DNA from: Kordiimonas aquimaris
GTDB taxonomy: Bacteria > Pseudomonadota > Alphaproteobacteria > Sphingomonadales > Kordiimonadaceae
Reading direction: 5' to 3'
Assembly: GCF_025574485.1 (NCBI RefSeq)
Contig: NZ_JAOBPO010000002.1
Span: forward strand, 374,501 to 438,500
DNA length: 64,000 bases
Below the pieces are notes generated by a model, which did no database searches, was not told the origin of the DNA, and saw only the letters and a list, made by a program, of their open reading frames with translations. Both the position numbers and the translations under genes were made by a program. Below are positions 37,658-45,844 of the stretch, one piece after another (the first letter of the stretch is position 1; the number at the start of each line of letters is the position of its first letter).

Positions 37658-38428
37658 CTATGACAAGACACAGCTATTGTTGTCTTTTCTGAATGGCAGG
37701 TCGCACTGCCATGCATTGCCGGAATAATCAATGTGTGCATTCTTGGGTAATCGTATAACCAGACATGCTGTTCGAGTTGCACTGTATCCCCGTTCACATC
37801 GCCACCCACTGCCAGTTTGTTCACCTGTCAGGTAAGCGTTCGCGGGAACCTGAATAGGTTTGCACATATCATCGGTTGCTATGTAACCGCGTTCACATGC
37901 CCACCCACTGCCATAACTGGAAGAGGTTCGATATGCATTGGCGGGTGTTTCGATACTTTCACATGTTTCGTTATATTTACGGAATTGTCTTGCACATTCC
38001 CATCCATCGCCTTGCTTGTCCAAATATGCATTGGCTGGAACAACAACAGCTTTGCACAGTGTGTCACCGCTGCTGAGCTTGTAGCCCCGATTACATTTAA
38101 TGCGGCTGCCGTTAGCGCCCAGAAAGCCATTCTCGGGTATTGTGATAGGCGTACATGCCTGTTGTTCTTCAGCAAACCCACGAATGCATTCCCAACCCCT
38201 GCCATAACTGCGTCCTGTGGGGTATGAATTTTCAGGCATGTTGATGGCGTCACATTGTTCACCGTTGATACGAAAGCCCGGTACACACTCCCACCCTGCG
38301 CCGTAACTTTTGGCTCTGGCGTTGTCTGGTATGGCAGATTGTGCTGTCGCTGATGTGCTCAGCATACATAGTGACAATATAAGGGATACAGCAATCGATA
38401 TGGTTGGTTTCTTCGGCTCGGTAAGCAT
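37658..38428 (-). CDS. Secreted Cys-rich protein with seven ~33-residue repeats
   Basis: 256 aa from ATG 38428 (AAAGGAAAAG upstream). An N-terminal helix and signal peptide end near TSATAQ (about 30). The rest is seven tandem units, each with two Cys, following roughly (I/V)PxNAY, a Gly/Ser stretch, GWxC, (R)GF/GY, five to seven residues, Cys and a hydrophobic pair. Fourteen Cys in all suggests one disulfide per unit in an oxidising compartment. The last unit (LPKNAHIDYSGNAWQCDLPF) matches a motif I recall at the ends of various alphaproteobacterial proteins. Function unknown; an extended binding or structural rod is plausible. Confidence 0.85.
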   Translation of the reverse strand: MLTEPKKPTISIAVSLILSLCMLSTSATAQSAIPDNARAKSYGAGWECVPGFRINGEQCDAINMPENSYPTGRSYGRGWECIRGFAEEQQACTPITIPENGFLGANGSRIKCNRGYKLSSGDTLCKAVVVPANAYLDKQGDGWECARQFRKYNETCESIETPANAYRTSSSYGSGWACERGYIATDDMCKPIQVPANAYLTGEQTGSGWRCERGYSATRTACLVIRLPKNAHIDYSGNAWQCDLPFRKDNNSCVLS

Positions 38429-38704
38429 AACTTTTCCTTTTTGCCGAAGTGTCCCGGCATACCTGTAACCACTATTCATGCACATGCATGAAAGGGCTTT
38501 ATCTTTTCTGAATAAATATCGAATGCGCTATCCAGTTGCGACATCATCAATGTGCAACAAAACCGTTAAGCGGATAATTTTGAAAGCGCAGTATATGCAG
38601 AAACACCTTTATGGCACTAATCGTGCGGATTAGATACGCTTTACTGAGTAGTTCCTGCCGTTAGTTTGTATACTGAGAAATGTCTTGGTCCAGATTTGCT
38701 TACC

Positions 38705-38736
38705 TGACTGCACTGTGAGCCCGACTGTACTGTGAG
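38705..38736. repeat. Short tandem repeat near the PYROXD2-like gene end
   Basis: GACTGCACTGTGAGC (38705-38719) and GACTGTACTGTGAGC (38722-38736) differ at one base and are spaced by 17 bp. They lie in a 333-bp gap (38429-38761) that otherwise shows no gene. Confidence 0.7.
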
Positions 38737-38761
38737 CAATGAGGGTTTGCGGTTGCTCGTG

Positions 38762-40333
38762 TTAATCACGCAGTATCTCATGCGCTGCATTATGGCCGGG
38801 TGCACCCGTTACACCGCCGCCCGGATGGGTGCCTGAACCACACATATAAAGCCCCTTTAATGGGCCACGGTAATTGCCGTGACCAAGCAAAGGGCGTGCA
38901 CTGAACATCTGGTTGAGGCTGAGGTTCCCGTGCATAATGTCGCCCTTGGTCAAGCCAAAGGTGCGTTCAAGGTCAAGCGGGCTTAGAATTTGCCGGCCAA
39001 GGATGCTGCCTTTGAAACCGGGGGCATGGCGCTCAACGGTGTCAATGATCAGGTCAGCAGCACTTTCACGGTGTACATCCCAATCAATGTCAGGGTCAAA
39101 CTGCTGGCAGAAAAGACTAGCTACATGCATGTTTTTGGGCGCCAATGTATTATCAAGCGTTGATGGTATCAGCATTTCAACAATCGGCGCACGGGACCAG
39201 CCGTGCTCTACTGCGTCATAGTAGGCTTTGTTAATATAATCAGTGGTAGGCGCGATGATGATACCGCCGGTTAAATGATCCTCTGTTGCTCTGCTTTGCT
39301 TATGTAGACATGTAAACTGCGGCAACTTGTTCAAGGCTACATTCATACGGAATGTGCCAGAGCCGTTCTTATAGTGTTTTATCCTGCGGTTGAAGCCTTC
39401 AGGTAAATGCTCTGCATCCAGCATTTGGCTATAGAGTAAACTGGGGTTTACATTCGCGACGACAATATCGGCCAGCAACTCTGTGCCGTTTTCTTGCTGC
39501 ACACCGACAGCTTTGCCATTTTCAATCAACACCTTGCTTACAGGTGCATTGGTTTCAATGACGCCGCCTTGTGCTTCTACGGCGTGTGCCATTGCTTGTG
39601 TAATGGCACCCATGCCGCCAACCGCATGTCCCCACACTCCTTTTTTGCCGTTCACTTCACCGAAGGCATGATGCAATAGGACATAGGCTGTGCCGGGGGT
39701 TTTTGTGCTGGCGTAGGTGCCAACGACACCATCAAATGCAAAAGCAGCCTTCACATGGTCATTTTCAAAGTACATATCGAGAAAGTCAGCGACACTTTTG
39801 GTGAAAACGTCCATCACGGTTTGCTTGTCATCAACTGATAATTTGCGAAAGAGATTGCCTTGCTTTGCAACTTTGAAAAGCTCAAGCAGGCCGCCTCCGG
39901 CATTAGGCGGCGTTTCCAGCAGCAGACTGCGCATCAAGTCTGCGACCATCTCGATATCGCGGAAATAGCGGTCAAGTGCCGCTGCGTCATTCCTGGAAAA
40001 CAGGGCTATTTCAGCATGAAGTTTTTCACTACCAACAGGAAACGACAGGAAATTGCCGTCCTCATGTGGCCACATGTTGTTAACGCGGCGCTCCAGAACC
40101 TTCAGTCCGTGGCCGTGAAGGTTCATATCGTTGATGACCTTGGGGTTTAAAAGGCTGACTGTATAGGACGCGACCGAGTTCCTAAAACCGGGGTGAAATT
40201 CTTCTGTAACAGCAGCACCGCCAACAACACCTCTGCGCTCAAGCACGCGAACATTCAGTCCTGCACGTGCCAGATAAAAGGCACACACCAGACCGTTGTG
40301 CCCGCCGCCAATAATTATTGCGTTGCGTGCCAT
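38762..40333 (-). CDS. FAD-dependent oxidoreductase, PYROXD2/phytoene-desaturase-like
   Basis: 523 aa. The N-terminal dinucleotide-binding motif IIGGGHNGLVCAFYLARAG is followed by VLERRGVVGGAA, and the C-terminal FAD motif reads GLYMCGSGTHPGGGVTGAPGHNAA. Length and motifs fit the PYROXD2 branch of the CrtI superfamily. No carotenoid genes are nearby, so carotenoid desaturation is unlikely; the substrate is unknown. It is monocistronic by spacing. Confidence 0.92.
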   Translation of the reverse strand: MARNAIIIGGGHNGLVCAFYLARAGLNVRVLERRGVVGGAAVTEEFHPGFRNSVASYTVSLLNPKVINDMNLHGHGLKVLERRVNNMWPHEDGNFLSFPVGSEKLHAEIALFSRNDAAALDRYFRDIEMVADLMRSLLLETPPNAGGGLLELFKVAKQGNLFRKLSVDDKQTVMDVFTKSVADFLDMYFENDHVKAAFAFDGVVGTYASTKTPGTAYVLLHHAFGEVNGKKGVWGHAVGGMGAITQAMAHAVEAQGGVIETNAPVSKVLIENGKAVGVQQENGTELLADIVVANVNPSLLYSQMLDAEHLPEGFNRRIKHYKNGSGTFRMNVALNKLPQFTCLHKQSRATEDHLTGGIIIAPTTDYINKAYYDAVEHGWSRAPIVEMLIPSTLDNTLAPKNMHVASLFCQQFDPDIDWDVHRESAADLIIDTVERHAPGFKGSILGRQILSPLDLERTFGLTKGDIMHGNLSLNQMFSARPLLGHGNYRGPLKGLYMCGSGTHPGGGVTGAPGHNAAHEILRD

Positions 40334-40421
40334 TTAATGCGCGTGGTGCGGCAAGAATGCTGGTTCCTGCATACACAAACAGTATAATGTCGACATTGTG
40401 TGCCTCCGTCATAGATACAAT

Positions 40422-40443
40422 CCCGAGGCTATCATGCCTCGGG
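40422..40443 (-). terminator. Hairpin downstream of the 143-residue gene
   Basis: CCCGAGGC (40422-40429), loop TATCAT, GCCTCGGG (40436-40443). It is a perfect eight-pair stem 20 bp beyond the stop at 40464 on the reverse strand, followed by ATTGTAT rather than a T-run, so it is a weak terminator or an mRNA-end stabiliser. Confidence 0.6.
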
Positions 40444-40463
40444 TGGAAGGCGCACCTTAATCT

Positions 40464-40895
40464 TTAAGAAAACACAAGCGGCTTTATGTCAGGCCCGACC
40501 CAAACGCGCCGCGCCTGCACGGAAAACAGCACATCTTTAGACCAGTAGGCAAGCAGCCAATCTGGCTTGCCGAAAGGCGAAGCAATTATCCGGTTCACCT
40601 TTTCATAAAGTGGTAAACTACTATCCACCCTAGCAACCATGTGGCTTGTCGCTAGAAGGGATGCTTGTGTGATGGTTTCGTGGTAGCCGCCCGTGTCGGT
40701 ATTCTCTACACCCGTTGCTTCATTGTACCGCCATATAATGCTAGGCATGTCACGCTGCGCATTATAATCAGGGTTTTCAGTAAACCACACGGCAGCGGCG
40801 AAATGTGCGGCATGTGTCCATTCTCTTTTGGGTAAAGTCAGGCTCTTAATGCCTTCGGCAATGCGGTCTATTTCTGCGTCACTGTGAAAAGACAT
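40464..40895 (-). CDS. Conserved hypothetical protein
   Basis: 143 aa from ATG 40895 with AAAGGA upstream. The N-terminal third has KREWTHAAHFAAAVWF, an HxxH-type helix seen in a family of small uncharacterised bacterial proteins (FTHAAHL-like motif). GGYHETIT later adds another conserved His/Glu pair, so a metal site is possible. No signal peptide or membrane segment. Function not assigned. Confidence 0.75.
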   Translation of the reverse strand: MSFHSDAEIDRIAEGIKSLTLPKREWTHAAHFAAAVWFTENPDYNAQRDMPSIIWRYNEATGVENTDTGGYHETITQASLLATSHMVARVDSSLPLYEKVNRIIASPFGKPDWLLAYWSKDVLFSVQARRVWVGPDIKPLVFS

Positions 40896-41457
40896 TTCTA
40901 TATCCTTTGTCTGGCTCGCTCATATGCGGAGCCGCACAAAGAAAACCCCGCTTGTGGCGGCGAGGCTTTTTCAAATCAATCCTGAATTATAACTTCAGGG
41001 TTATATGCGTGATCCAGCCTGACACACCTCTATGAAGGTGGCCTGTTGCTGTAAAGTATGTGCGTGATCATGCATGCTTCTCTTATATGAAGAAATGGTC
41101 ACAAAGACAAGCAGGTGATAGTTGTTAGCTAGTTTTCACTATTCAACATCGCCGTGTTTTATCCACCAACACATACAAAATTTCTGTGTGTTGGATTTTC
41201 TATCCTAATGTAGCAACCTTTGTAAGGTTATGTGATGTTTTCTCTTTAGAAATGCAAATAATTAAATTTCATCATTTTTGAACTATTTTTATGTTGCCTT
41301 TTTATTCAGATCGTTCTGATTTTTCCTATATTTGCTACGAATTATATTAGATCGTATTTAAAAAATGACTGATCGTACGGTTGGCCATGTTTTTCTTGAG
41401 TTAGTTAAGGAGTGGCGATTATAGGGTCCATTATCTTAAAAAAAATGGAGAAAAGAC
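40896..41457. other. AT-rich intergenic region
   Basis: 562 bp without a supportable gene. It holds several small hairpins: CCTGAA/TTCAGG (40981-40999) and TCAGA-TCGT-TCTGA followed by five T (41306-41324), the latter terminator-like on the forward strand. The right half is markedly AT-rich and carries the promoter of the YHS gene; GGAGAAAAG precedes its ATG. Confidence 0.55.
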
Positions 41458-41823
41458 ATGAATAACGATCAACCTGCACTCGACGGTTACTGCCCTGTTG
41501 CTTATTTTGTTGCAGATGGCCCTTTAAAAGGTAGTGCTGAATTTGCCTCAACTCACGATGATGTAATTTATCATTTGGTAAGTGCTGATGCAAAAGCCAT
41601 GTTTGATGCAGAACCCACTAAATACGTACCTGCTTATGGCGGTGCTTGTGCATTTGGCATGTCCATCAAGGAAAATTTCCCAATTGACCCTACTAATTAC
41701 AAAGTGTCCGACGGTCGTCTATTTTTGTTTTTGAAAAATGATGACACCGATGCATTAGAGTTATGGAATAAAGAAAACGAAGCTGACCTAATTGCTAAGG
41801 CTGACGCTAATTTTTCTGCATAG
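41458..41823 (+). CDS. YHS-domain protein
   Basis: 121 aa. ALDGYCPVAYFVADGPLKGS, then AKAMFDAEPTKYVPAYGGACAFGMS are the hallmarks of the YHS domain, a small metal-associated domain found alone or in copper/heme-related and secreted proteins. No signal peptide is present, so it is cytoplasmic. Cys replaces the common Asp in the YDPVAYF motif, a known variant. The gene and its upstream region are more AT-rich than neighbours. Role unknown. Confidence 0.88.
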   Translation: MNNDQPALDGYCPVAYFVADGPLKGSAEFASTHDDVIYHLVSADAKAMFDAEPTKYVPAYGGACAFGMSIKENFPIDPTNYKVSDGRLFLFLKNDDTDALELWNKENEADLIAKADANFSA

Positions 41824-41865
41824 TAGCTAAGACAACAGGTGGGTATTGAAATGAATATCTGCCTG

Positions 41866-43329
41866 TTATTTAACTTTGTTTGCATCCACAAAGCCATTGT
41901 AGTTCAGGGAAATTACCTTGCTATCAGTATTGTGGCGGAAAGTAAGTGATGCTCCTTTCATTGTGAAAAACGCGGTTTCACCTTCCGGGTAAAACACTTG
42001 GTCCACAACAAACTCACCGATGTTTACAACAATTGTTTCACCTTCAGTTGTCACGATAATCTCATGGCTGTCACTATCGTCTGTAATATATGTGCCCGCC
42101 AGGCTTGTCAGTTGTTCGCTGGTGAGTTCAACAAGGGTTTTAATAACAGGTTTTCGTTCTTGCCAATTATACAGTTCACTGATGCGAGTAAGTATTTCGG
42201 CAATAAGCGCCCCCCCATTATCACCGTTCGTCATTACGGCGACCCCGTCGCCTGTTTCTGTGTGGGCGAAAAGATTAGCGCGAAACCCTTCGTTAGCACC
42301 GCCGTGGGAGAAAGAGGTTACTTCCCCTTTGTTATTCAGGAAGAAGCCAACACCAACCTGATCTGACTGCCGGGTTAATATTTCAGATGTTGTAGTTTGG
42401 CTCAGGAACGATTGATCAGAGCCGTTATGTGCGCGCTGGATAGCTCCTGCTAAGCGCAGCAAATCAGACGGGGTGGTCCACAGTCCGGCTGCCGCCATTG
42501 TTGCATATGTATGCGCACCGCCGGGAACAGGTTCACCTGAACTGTTGTAAGGCACGGCAGCATTGGCGCTAAGATCAGCGTTCAGTGGTTGTGCGTATGC
42601 GCTGCGGCGCATGTTCAGGGGCTCAAAGATGTATCTTTTTGCCATACTTGCCAAGGCTTCGCCGGACACATCCTGCAGAGCGAGTTGAGCAAGCGTGGTG
42701 CCGCCGCCTGAGTAGCGGAACTTTGTGCCAGGCTCAATATCAACGACAACCGCCGCTGAGTTAGCGGGAGGCGTGCCGTTTAACACGCCAGTTAATGTTG
42801 GTACATTTTCACCTGCAGTGTATCCGCGGAAGCCATGCACTGTTGTGCCTGCTGAGTGACTAAGCAAACGGCGCAGTGTAACAGGCGATGAAGCTTGCCA
42901 TTTATGCTCAGGTAACTTCCAGCTTGTCAGCAATGTGTTGACGTCTGCGTCAAGGTCCAAACCGTGTTCAGCGCGGTAACGCATTAATGTTGTAGCAAAG
43001 ACAGGCTTTGAAATACTGGCAGCCTGAAAAACCGTGTGTTCATCAACTGGTCTGTTGGTGACTTTATCAATAACCCCCTCGGTGTAGGTCCATGCAACTT
43101 TATGGTTTTTCATAAAGGCAATCGAAACACCGGGCACATTATAATGAGCCATGCGTTCTTTGAGCGTACTTAACTCAGGCGGATGGCCTTCAATGCGGAT
43201 GCGAGGTTGCAAATCTACTGCGATTTGCCTGGCTTCATCTACGGTTGTAGCAAAAGCTTGTGCACTAATGACTATGCAGGTAATCGCGTAAACTAATGTT
43301 GATGGTATTTTCGTAGTGGAAATGTGCAT
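41866..43329 (-). CDS. Beta-lactamase-family serine hydrolase, exported
   Basis: 487 aa from ATG 43329, five bases after GGGAGGG; the frame opens seven codons earlier. Signal peptide ends near AQAFAT (about 27). Class C/penicillin-binding-like domain with the catalytic SxxK in FQAASISKP (Ser105, Lys108), FRYSGGGT as the Tyr motif and FSHGGANEGF as the HxG motif. A ~100-residue C-terminal beta-rich domain (LAGTYITDDSDSHEIIV, MKGASLTFRH) resembles the lipocalin-like tails of EstB-type esterases. Probably a periplasmic esterase or peptidase rather than an antibiotic hydrolase. Confidence 0.92.
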   Translation of the reverse strand: MHISTTKIPSTLVYAITCIVISAQAFATTVDEARQIAVDLQPRIRIEGHPPELSTLKERMAHYNVPGVSIAFMKNHKVAWTYTEGVIDKVTNRPVDEHTVFQAASISKPVFATTLMRYRAEHGLDLDADVNTLLTSWKLPEHKWQASSPVTLRRLLSHSAGTTVHGFRGYTAGENVPTLTGVLNGTPPANSAAVVVDIEPGTKFRYSGGGTTLAQLALQDVSGEALASMAKRYIFEPLNMRRSAYAQPLNADLSANAAVPYNSSGEPVPGGAHTYATMAAAGLWTTPSDLLRLAGAIQRAHNGSDQSFLSQTTTSEILTRQSDQVGVGFFLNNKGEVTSFSHGGANEGFRANLFAHTETGDGVAVMTNGDNGGALIAEILTRISELYNWQERKPVIKTLVELTSEQLTSLAGTYITDDSDSHEIIVTTEGETIVVNIGEFVVDQVFYPEGETAFFTMKGASLTFRHNTDSKVISLNYNGFVDANKVK

Positions 43330-43636
43330 CAAGTCCCTCCCGACAAGCATAAAGCAGGGCTTATGGTTGCGTTTTTTACAACAGAGTCAACATTTCAGGT
43401 AAGTATGTCTGGTTTTGTCTCGAAGATACGCTGGATGCTGGTATGACAATTTTTGGTTTTACCGTTAATGCCGCCAATAGCTCGCCGTTAATACTAGCTG
43501 CATTATTTCAAGGGGTTACGTCCTTTAACGACAGATTATTGTATCAATAATAAGTGATGTGACAAAGTTGAGAGGAGTTTTTAAGCTCATTTCACAACTA
43601 TAAAAACGATAAAATACGACAAAAGAGGAATACGAT
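43330..43636. other. Divergent intergenic region between two beta-lactamase-fold genes
   Basis: 307 bp, AT-rich, with no gene seen. It must contain promoters for the reverse-strand hydrolase and the forward two-gene operon. AAAGAGGAA precedes ATG 43637. Confidence 0.5.
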
Positions 43637-44866
43637 ATGGCTACTTTGAGAGCACATATCGGTCAGATAATGAGTATAGGGATAACAGTAGGTCTGTTGA
43701 CTGCTTCCACAGCAGCCTCAGGCGCAGCAGCTCTGTACAACGTGTCATCTGCCGATAAAGTAGAGCGATTTTTAACCGAAAATATAAGTGATAAGTTCTC
43801 CGGGGCACTTTTGATTGCCCAGGATGGCGAGATAATCCATGGGCAAGGATACGGCCTCGCAAATCGAGAGGATAATATACCAAACGGCTTGGATACAGTC
43901 TTCGAAATAGGAGGGCTTACTCAGTATTTCACTGCTACGGCTGTCTTGAAGCTGGTTGAACAAGGTAAGTTGAACCTTGATGATACGCTCCCAAATTTCT
44001 TCGATAATGTGCCAGAAAATAAGCAAAATATTACGGTGCATCATCTACTTACTCATACACCTGGCCTGTTTGAAGATGATAAACTTGATGTTCTGGAGGT
44101 CGCCAGTGAAGAAGCATTTCTGAAGGATGTTTTTTCACAGGAAGATAGTATTTCTCCGGCTGTTTATTTGCCAACCTTTGCGTTCCAACCGGGTGAACGC
44201 AGTATCACTTTTAACCTTGGGTATAATTTGCTTGCGCTGATTGTTGAAAAACGCTCAGGGCAATCTTTTGAAGCATTTTTGAATGAGTACCTTTTTGAGC
44301 CAGCGAACATAAAAAACACTGGTTATATGCTACCAGATTGGAAGCCTGAACAGCTTGCCAATGCTTATGCTGGCGATGAAGGTAAGTCTCAAGGAAACTT
44401 GGTTGAGCTTTTATCAAAGAATGCCAGTTTGCCGCCTTACCTGAAAGGCAGTTTAGGGCTGTCGTCTACGGTTAGTGATTTATACCAATGGCATCTGGCT
44501 CTTCGGGATGGCAAAATACTGTCGTCGGATTTGGTTCAGCTCCTTGACATGCGGCACATAGGGCTGACCGAACGATTTGAGGCTGATATCGACCAAGGGT
44601 ACGGGATCAGTATTACAGAAACATGGTCAGGTACACCGTGGTTGTTGAACGTTGGTTTATTCAACGCTAGCAACGGATTGCCCGTTTTTGAAGTGGGGTA
44701 TAATTATTTTCCCGATGATAATACCGTGGTAATTTTTGCAAGTAACACACCGTTAGATGCCGATTTTTATGACTCGTTTTATCCGTTGATCCGCCTTCTT
44801 CTCGAGCAAGATTATACACCTCACTCTCAACCAGTCTTAAGCCGGAATGAGGAGGAGCAACGATGA
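43637..44866 (+). CDS. Beta-lactamase-fold protein lacking catalytic residues (pseudoenzyme)
   Basis: 409 aa with an N-terminal signal peptide (cleavage near ASGAAA, about 31). The fold is recognisable: GALLIAQDGEIIHGQGYGLANRE, then VHHLLTHTPGL and LNEYLFEPANIKNTGYM. However, where active relatives read FEIGSLTKQFTA it has FEIGGLTQYFTA, so both catalytic Ser (now Gly93) and Lys (Gln96) are gone; the Tyr motif reads ITFNLGYN, with Thr for Tyr, and no HxG is visible near the C-terminus. The frame is intact throughout, so it is a maintained pseudoenzyme, not a decaying gene. It overlaps the next gene by ATGA, implying joint function with that lipoprotein hydrolase. Confidence 0.88.
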   Translation: MATLRAHIGQIMSIGITVGLLTASTAASGAAALYNVSSADKVERFLTENISDKFSGALLIAQDGEIIHGQGYGLANREDNIPNGLDTVFEIGGLTQYFTATAVLKLVEQGKLNLDDTLPNFFDNVPENKQNITVHHLLTHTPGLFEDDKLDVLEVASEEAFLKDVFSQEDSISPAVYLPTFAFQPGERSITFNLGYNLLALIVEKRSGQSFEAFLNEYLFEPANIKNTGYMLPDWKPEQLANAYAGDEGKSQGNLVELLSKNASLPPYLKGSLGLSSTVSDLYQWHLALRDGKILSSDLVQLLDMRHIGLTERFEADIDQGYGISITETWSGTPWLLNVGLFNASNGLPVFEVGYNYFPDDNTVVIFASNTPLDADFYDSFYPLIRLLLEQDYTPHSQPVLSRNEEEQR

Positions 44867-45795
44867 ATAAGCTTAAAAAAATATGTATTCCAATCGTTGC
44901 GCTACTGGCATTGGCCTCGTGCGCATCTGGCGATAAGAATTACTTTGCAGGTAATGATTTTGTGAAGCGTAACAGTGTTGTTGCTGACACCACAGAAGGT
45001 ACGTTTAACGTGTCTTACCTCAGTTCACAAAGTGGTGGCCGCCGTGTGATTATCATACACGGGACACCTGGTGCTGCGGTTGATTATTACCGGTTTTTGC
45101 GGAACGCACCAAATGACATCGAATATCTTGTAGTTGACCGTCCCGGGTACGGGGAGACAACACCGTATAAGCTTGTTGCTTCACTTGAGGCTCAGGCTGA
45201 TGCGGTAGCACCTTTGCTAACTGAGAAGAATGGTCAAAAACCAATTGTTGTCGGCCATTCTTCTGGTGGCCCTATTGCTGCAATGGTGGCTATACGACAC
45301 GGAGATAAGATCGGCGGTTTGCTTCTGGCATCGTCATCGGTTGACCCAGCGTTAGAGCCTGAGCCACTTTTTGTACAAAAGCTTGGCAATGCGCCTGTTA
45401 TTTCATGGTTTGTGCCGAAGGACCTGAAGATTATCAACAAAGAGCTACTTTCACTGCCAGAACAGCTGGAGGCGATGAGGCCGATGCTCAGTAACATCCA
45501 GGCTCCGACTATAATTATGCACGGGACGGCTGATGTTTTGGTGCCTTTTGGGAATGTGGCTTATATGGAGAAACATATAACAAATGCACCTCAAAGAGAG
45601 ACCGTTGCCATTAAGGGATTGGGTCATGAGATACCTTGGCAACGCGAGCTAATGTTCAGCAAAGCAATCCGTAAACTGGTCGATGAGCGCTATGATACGC
45701 CAACTAGCAAAGTCAGAATCGACAGACGTCACTGGTTGTTTCAATCGCAAACACGCAATGAGTTACGTGATCCAGCTAGCCGTGTAGCTAAATAA
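44863..45795 (+). CDS. Alpha/beta hydrolase lipoprotein
   Basis: 310 aa. The signal peptide has lipobox LASC (Cys20). Alpha/beta-hydrolase core: IIHGTPGAAVDYY oxyanion loop, VVDRPGYGET, nucleophile elbow GHSSGG (Ser133), acid in HGTADVLVPF and His in GLGHEIPW. Complete catalytic triad, in contrast to the pseudoenzyme gene that it overlaps by four bases. Probably a membrane-anchored esterase, haloperoxidase-like or aminopeptidase-like hydrolase facing the periplasm. Followed by a terminator. Confidence 0.91.
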   Translation: MNKLKKICIPIVALLALASCASGDKNYFAGNDFVKRNSVVADTTEGTFNVSYLSSQSGGRRVIIIHGTPGAAVDYYRFLRNAPNDIEYLVVDRPGYGETTPYKLVASLEAQADAVAPLLTEKNGQKPIVVGHSSGGPIAAMVAIRHGDKIGGLLLASSSVDPALEPEPLFVQKLGNAPVISWFVPKDLKIINKELLSLPEQLEAMRPMLSNIQAPTIIMHGTADVLVPFGNVAYMEKHITNAPQRETVAIKGLGHEIPWQRELMFSKAIRKLVDERYDTPTSKVRIDRRHWLFQSQTRNELRDPASRVAK

Positions 45796-45804
45796 ACTCA
45801 AGAA

Positions 45805-45844
45805 CCTAACGCACGGATAACATCTGTCTGTGTGTTAGGTTTTC
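45805..45844 (+). terminator. Terminator of the pseudoenzyme/hydrolase operon
   Basis: CCTAAC (45805-45810) pairs with GTTAGG (45834-45839), extended by CAC/GTG, and is followed by TTTTC. It lies nine bases beyond the stop; the glmS stop lies just after on the other strand. Confidence 0.75.
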
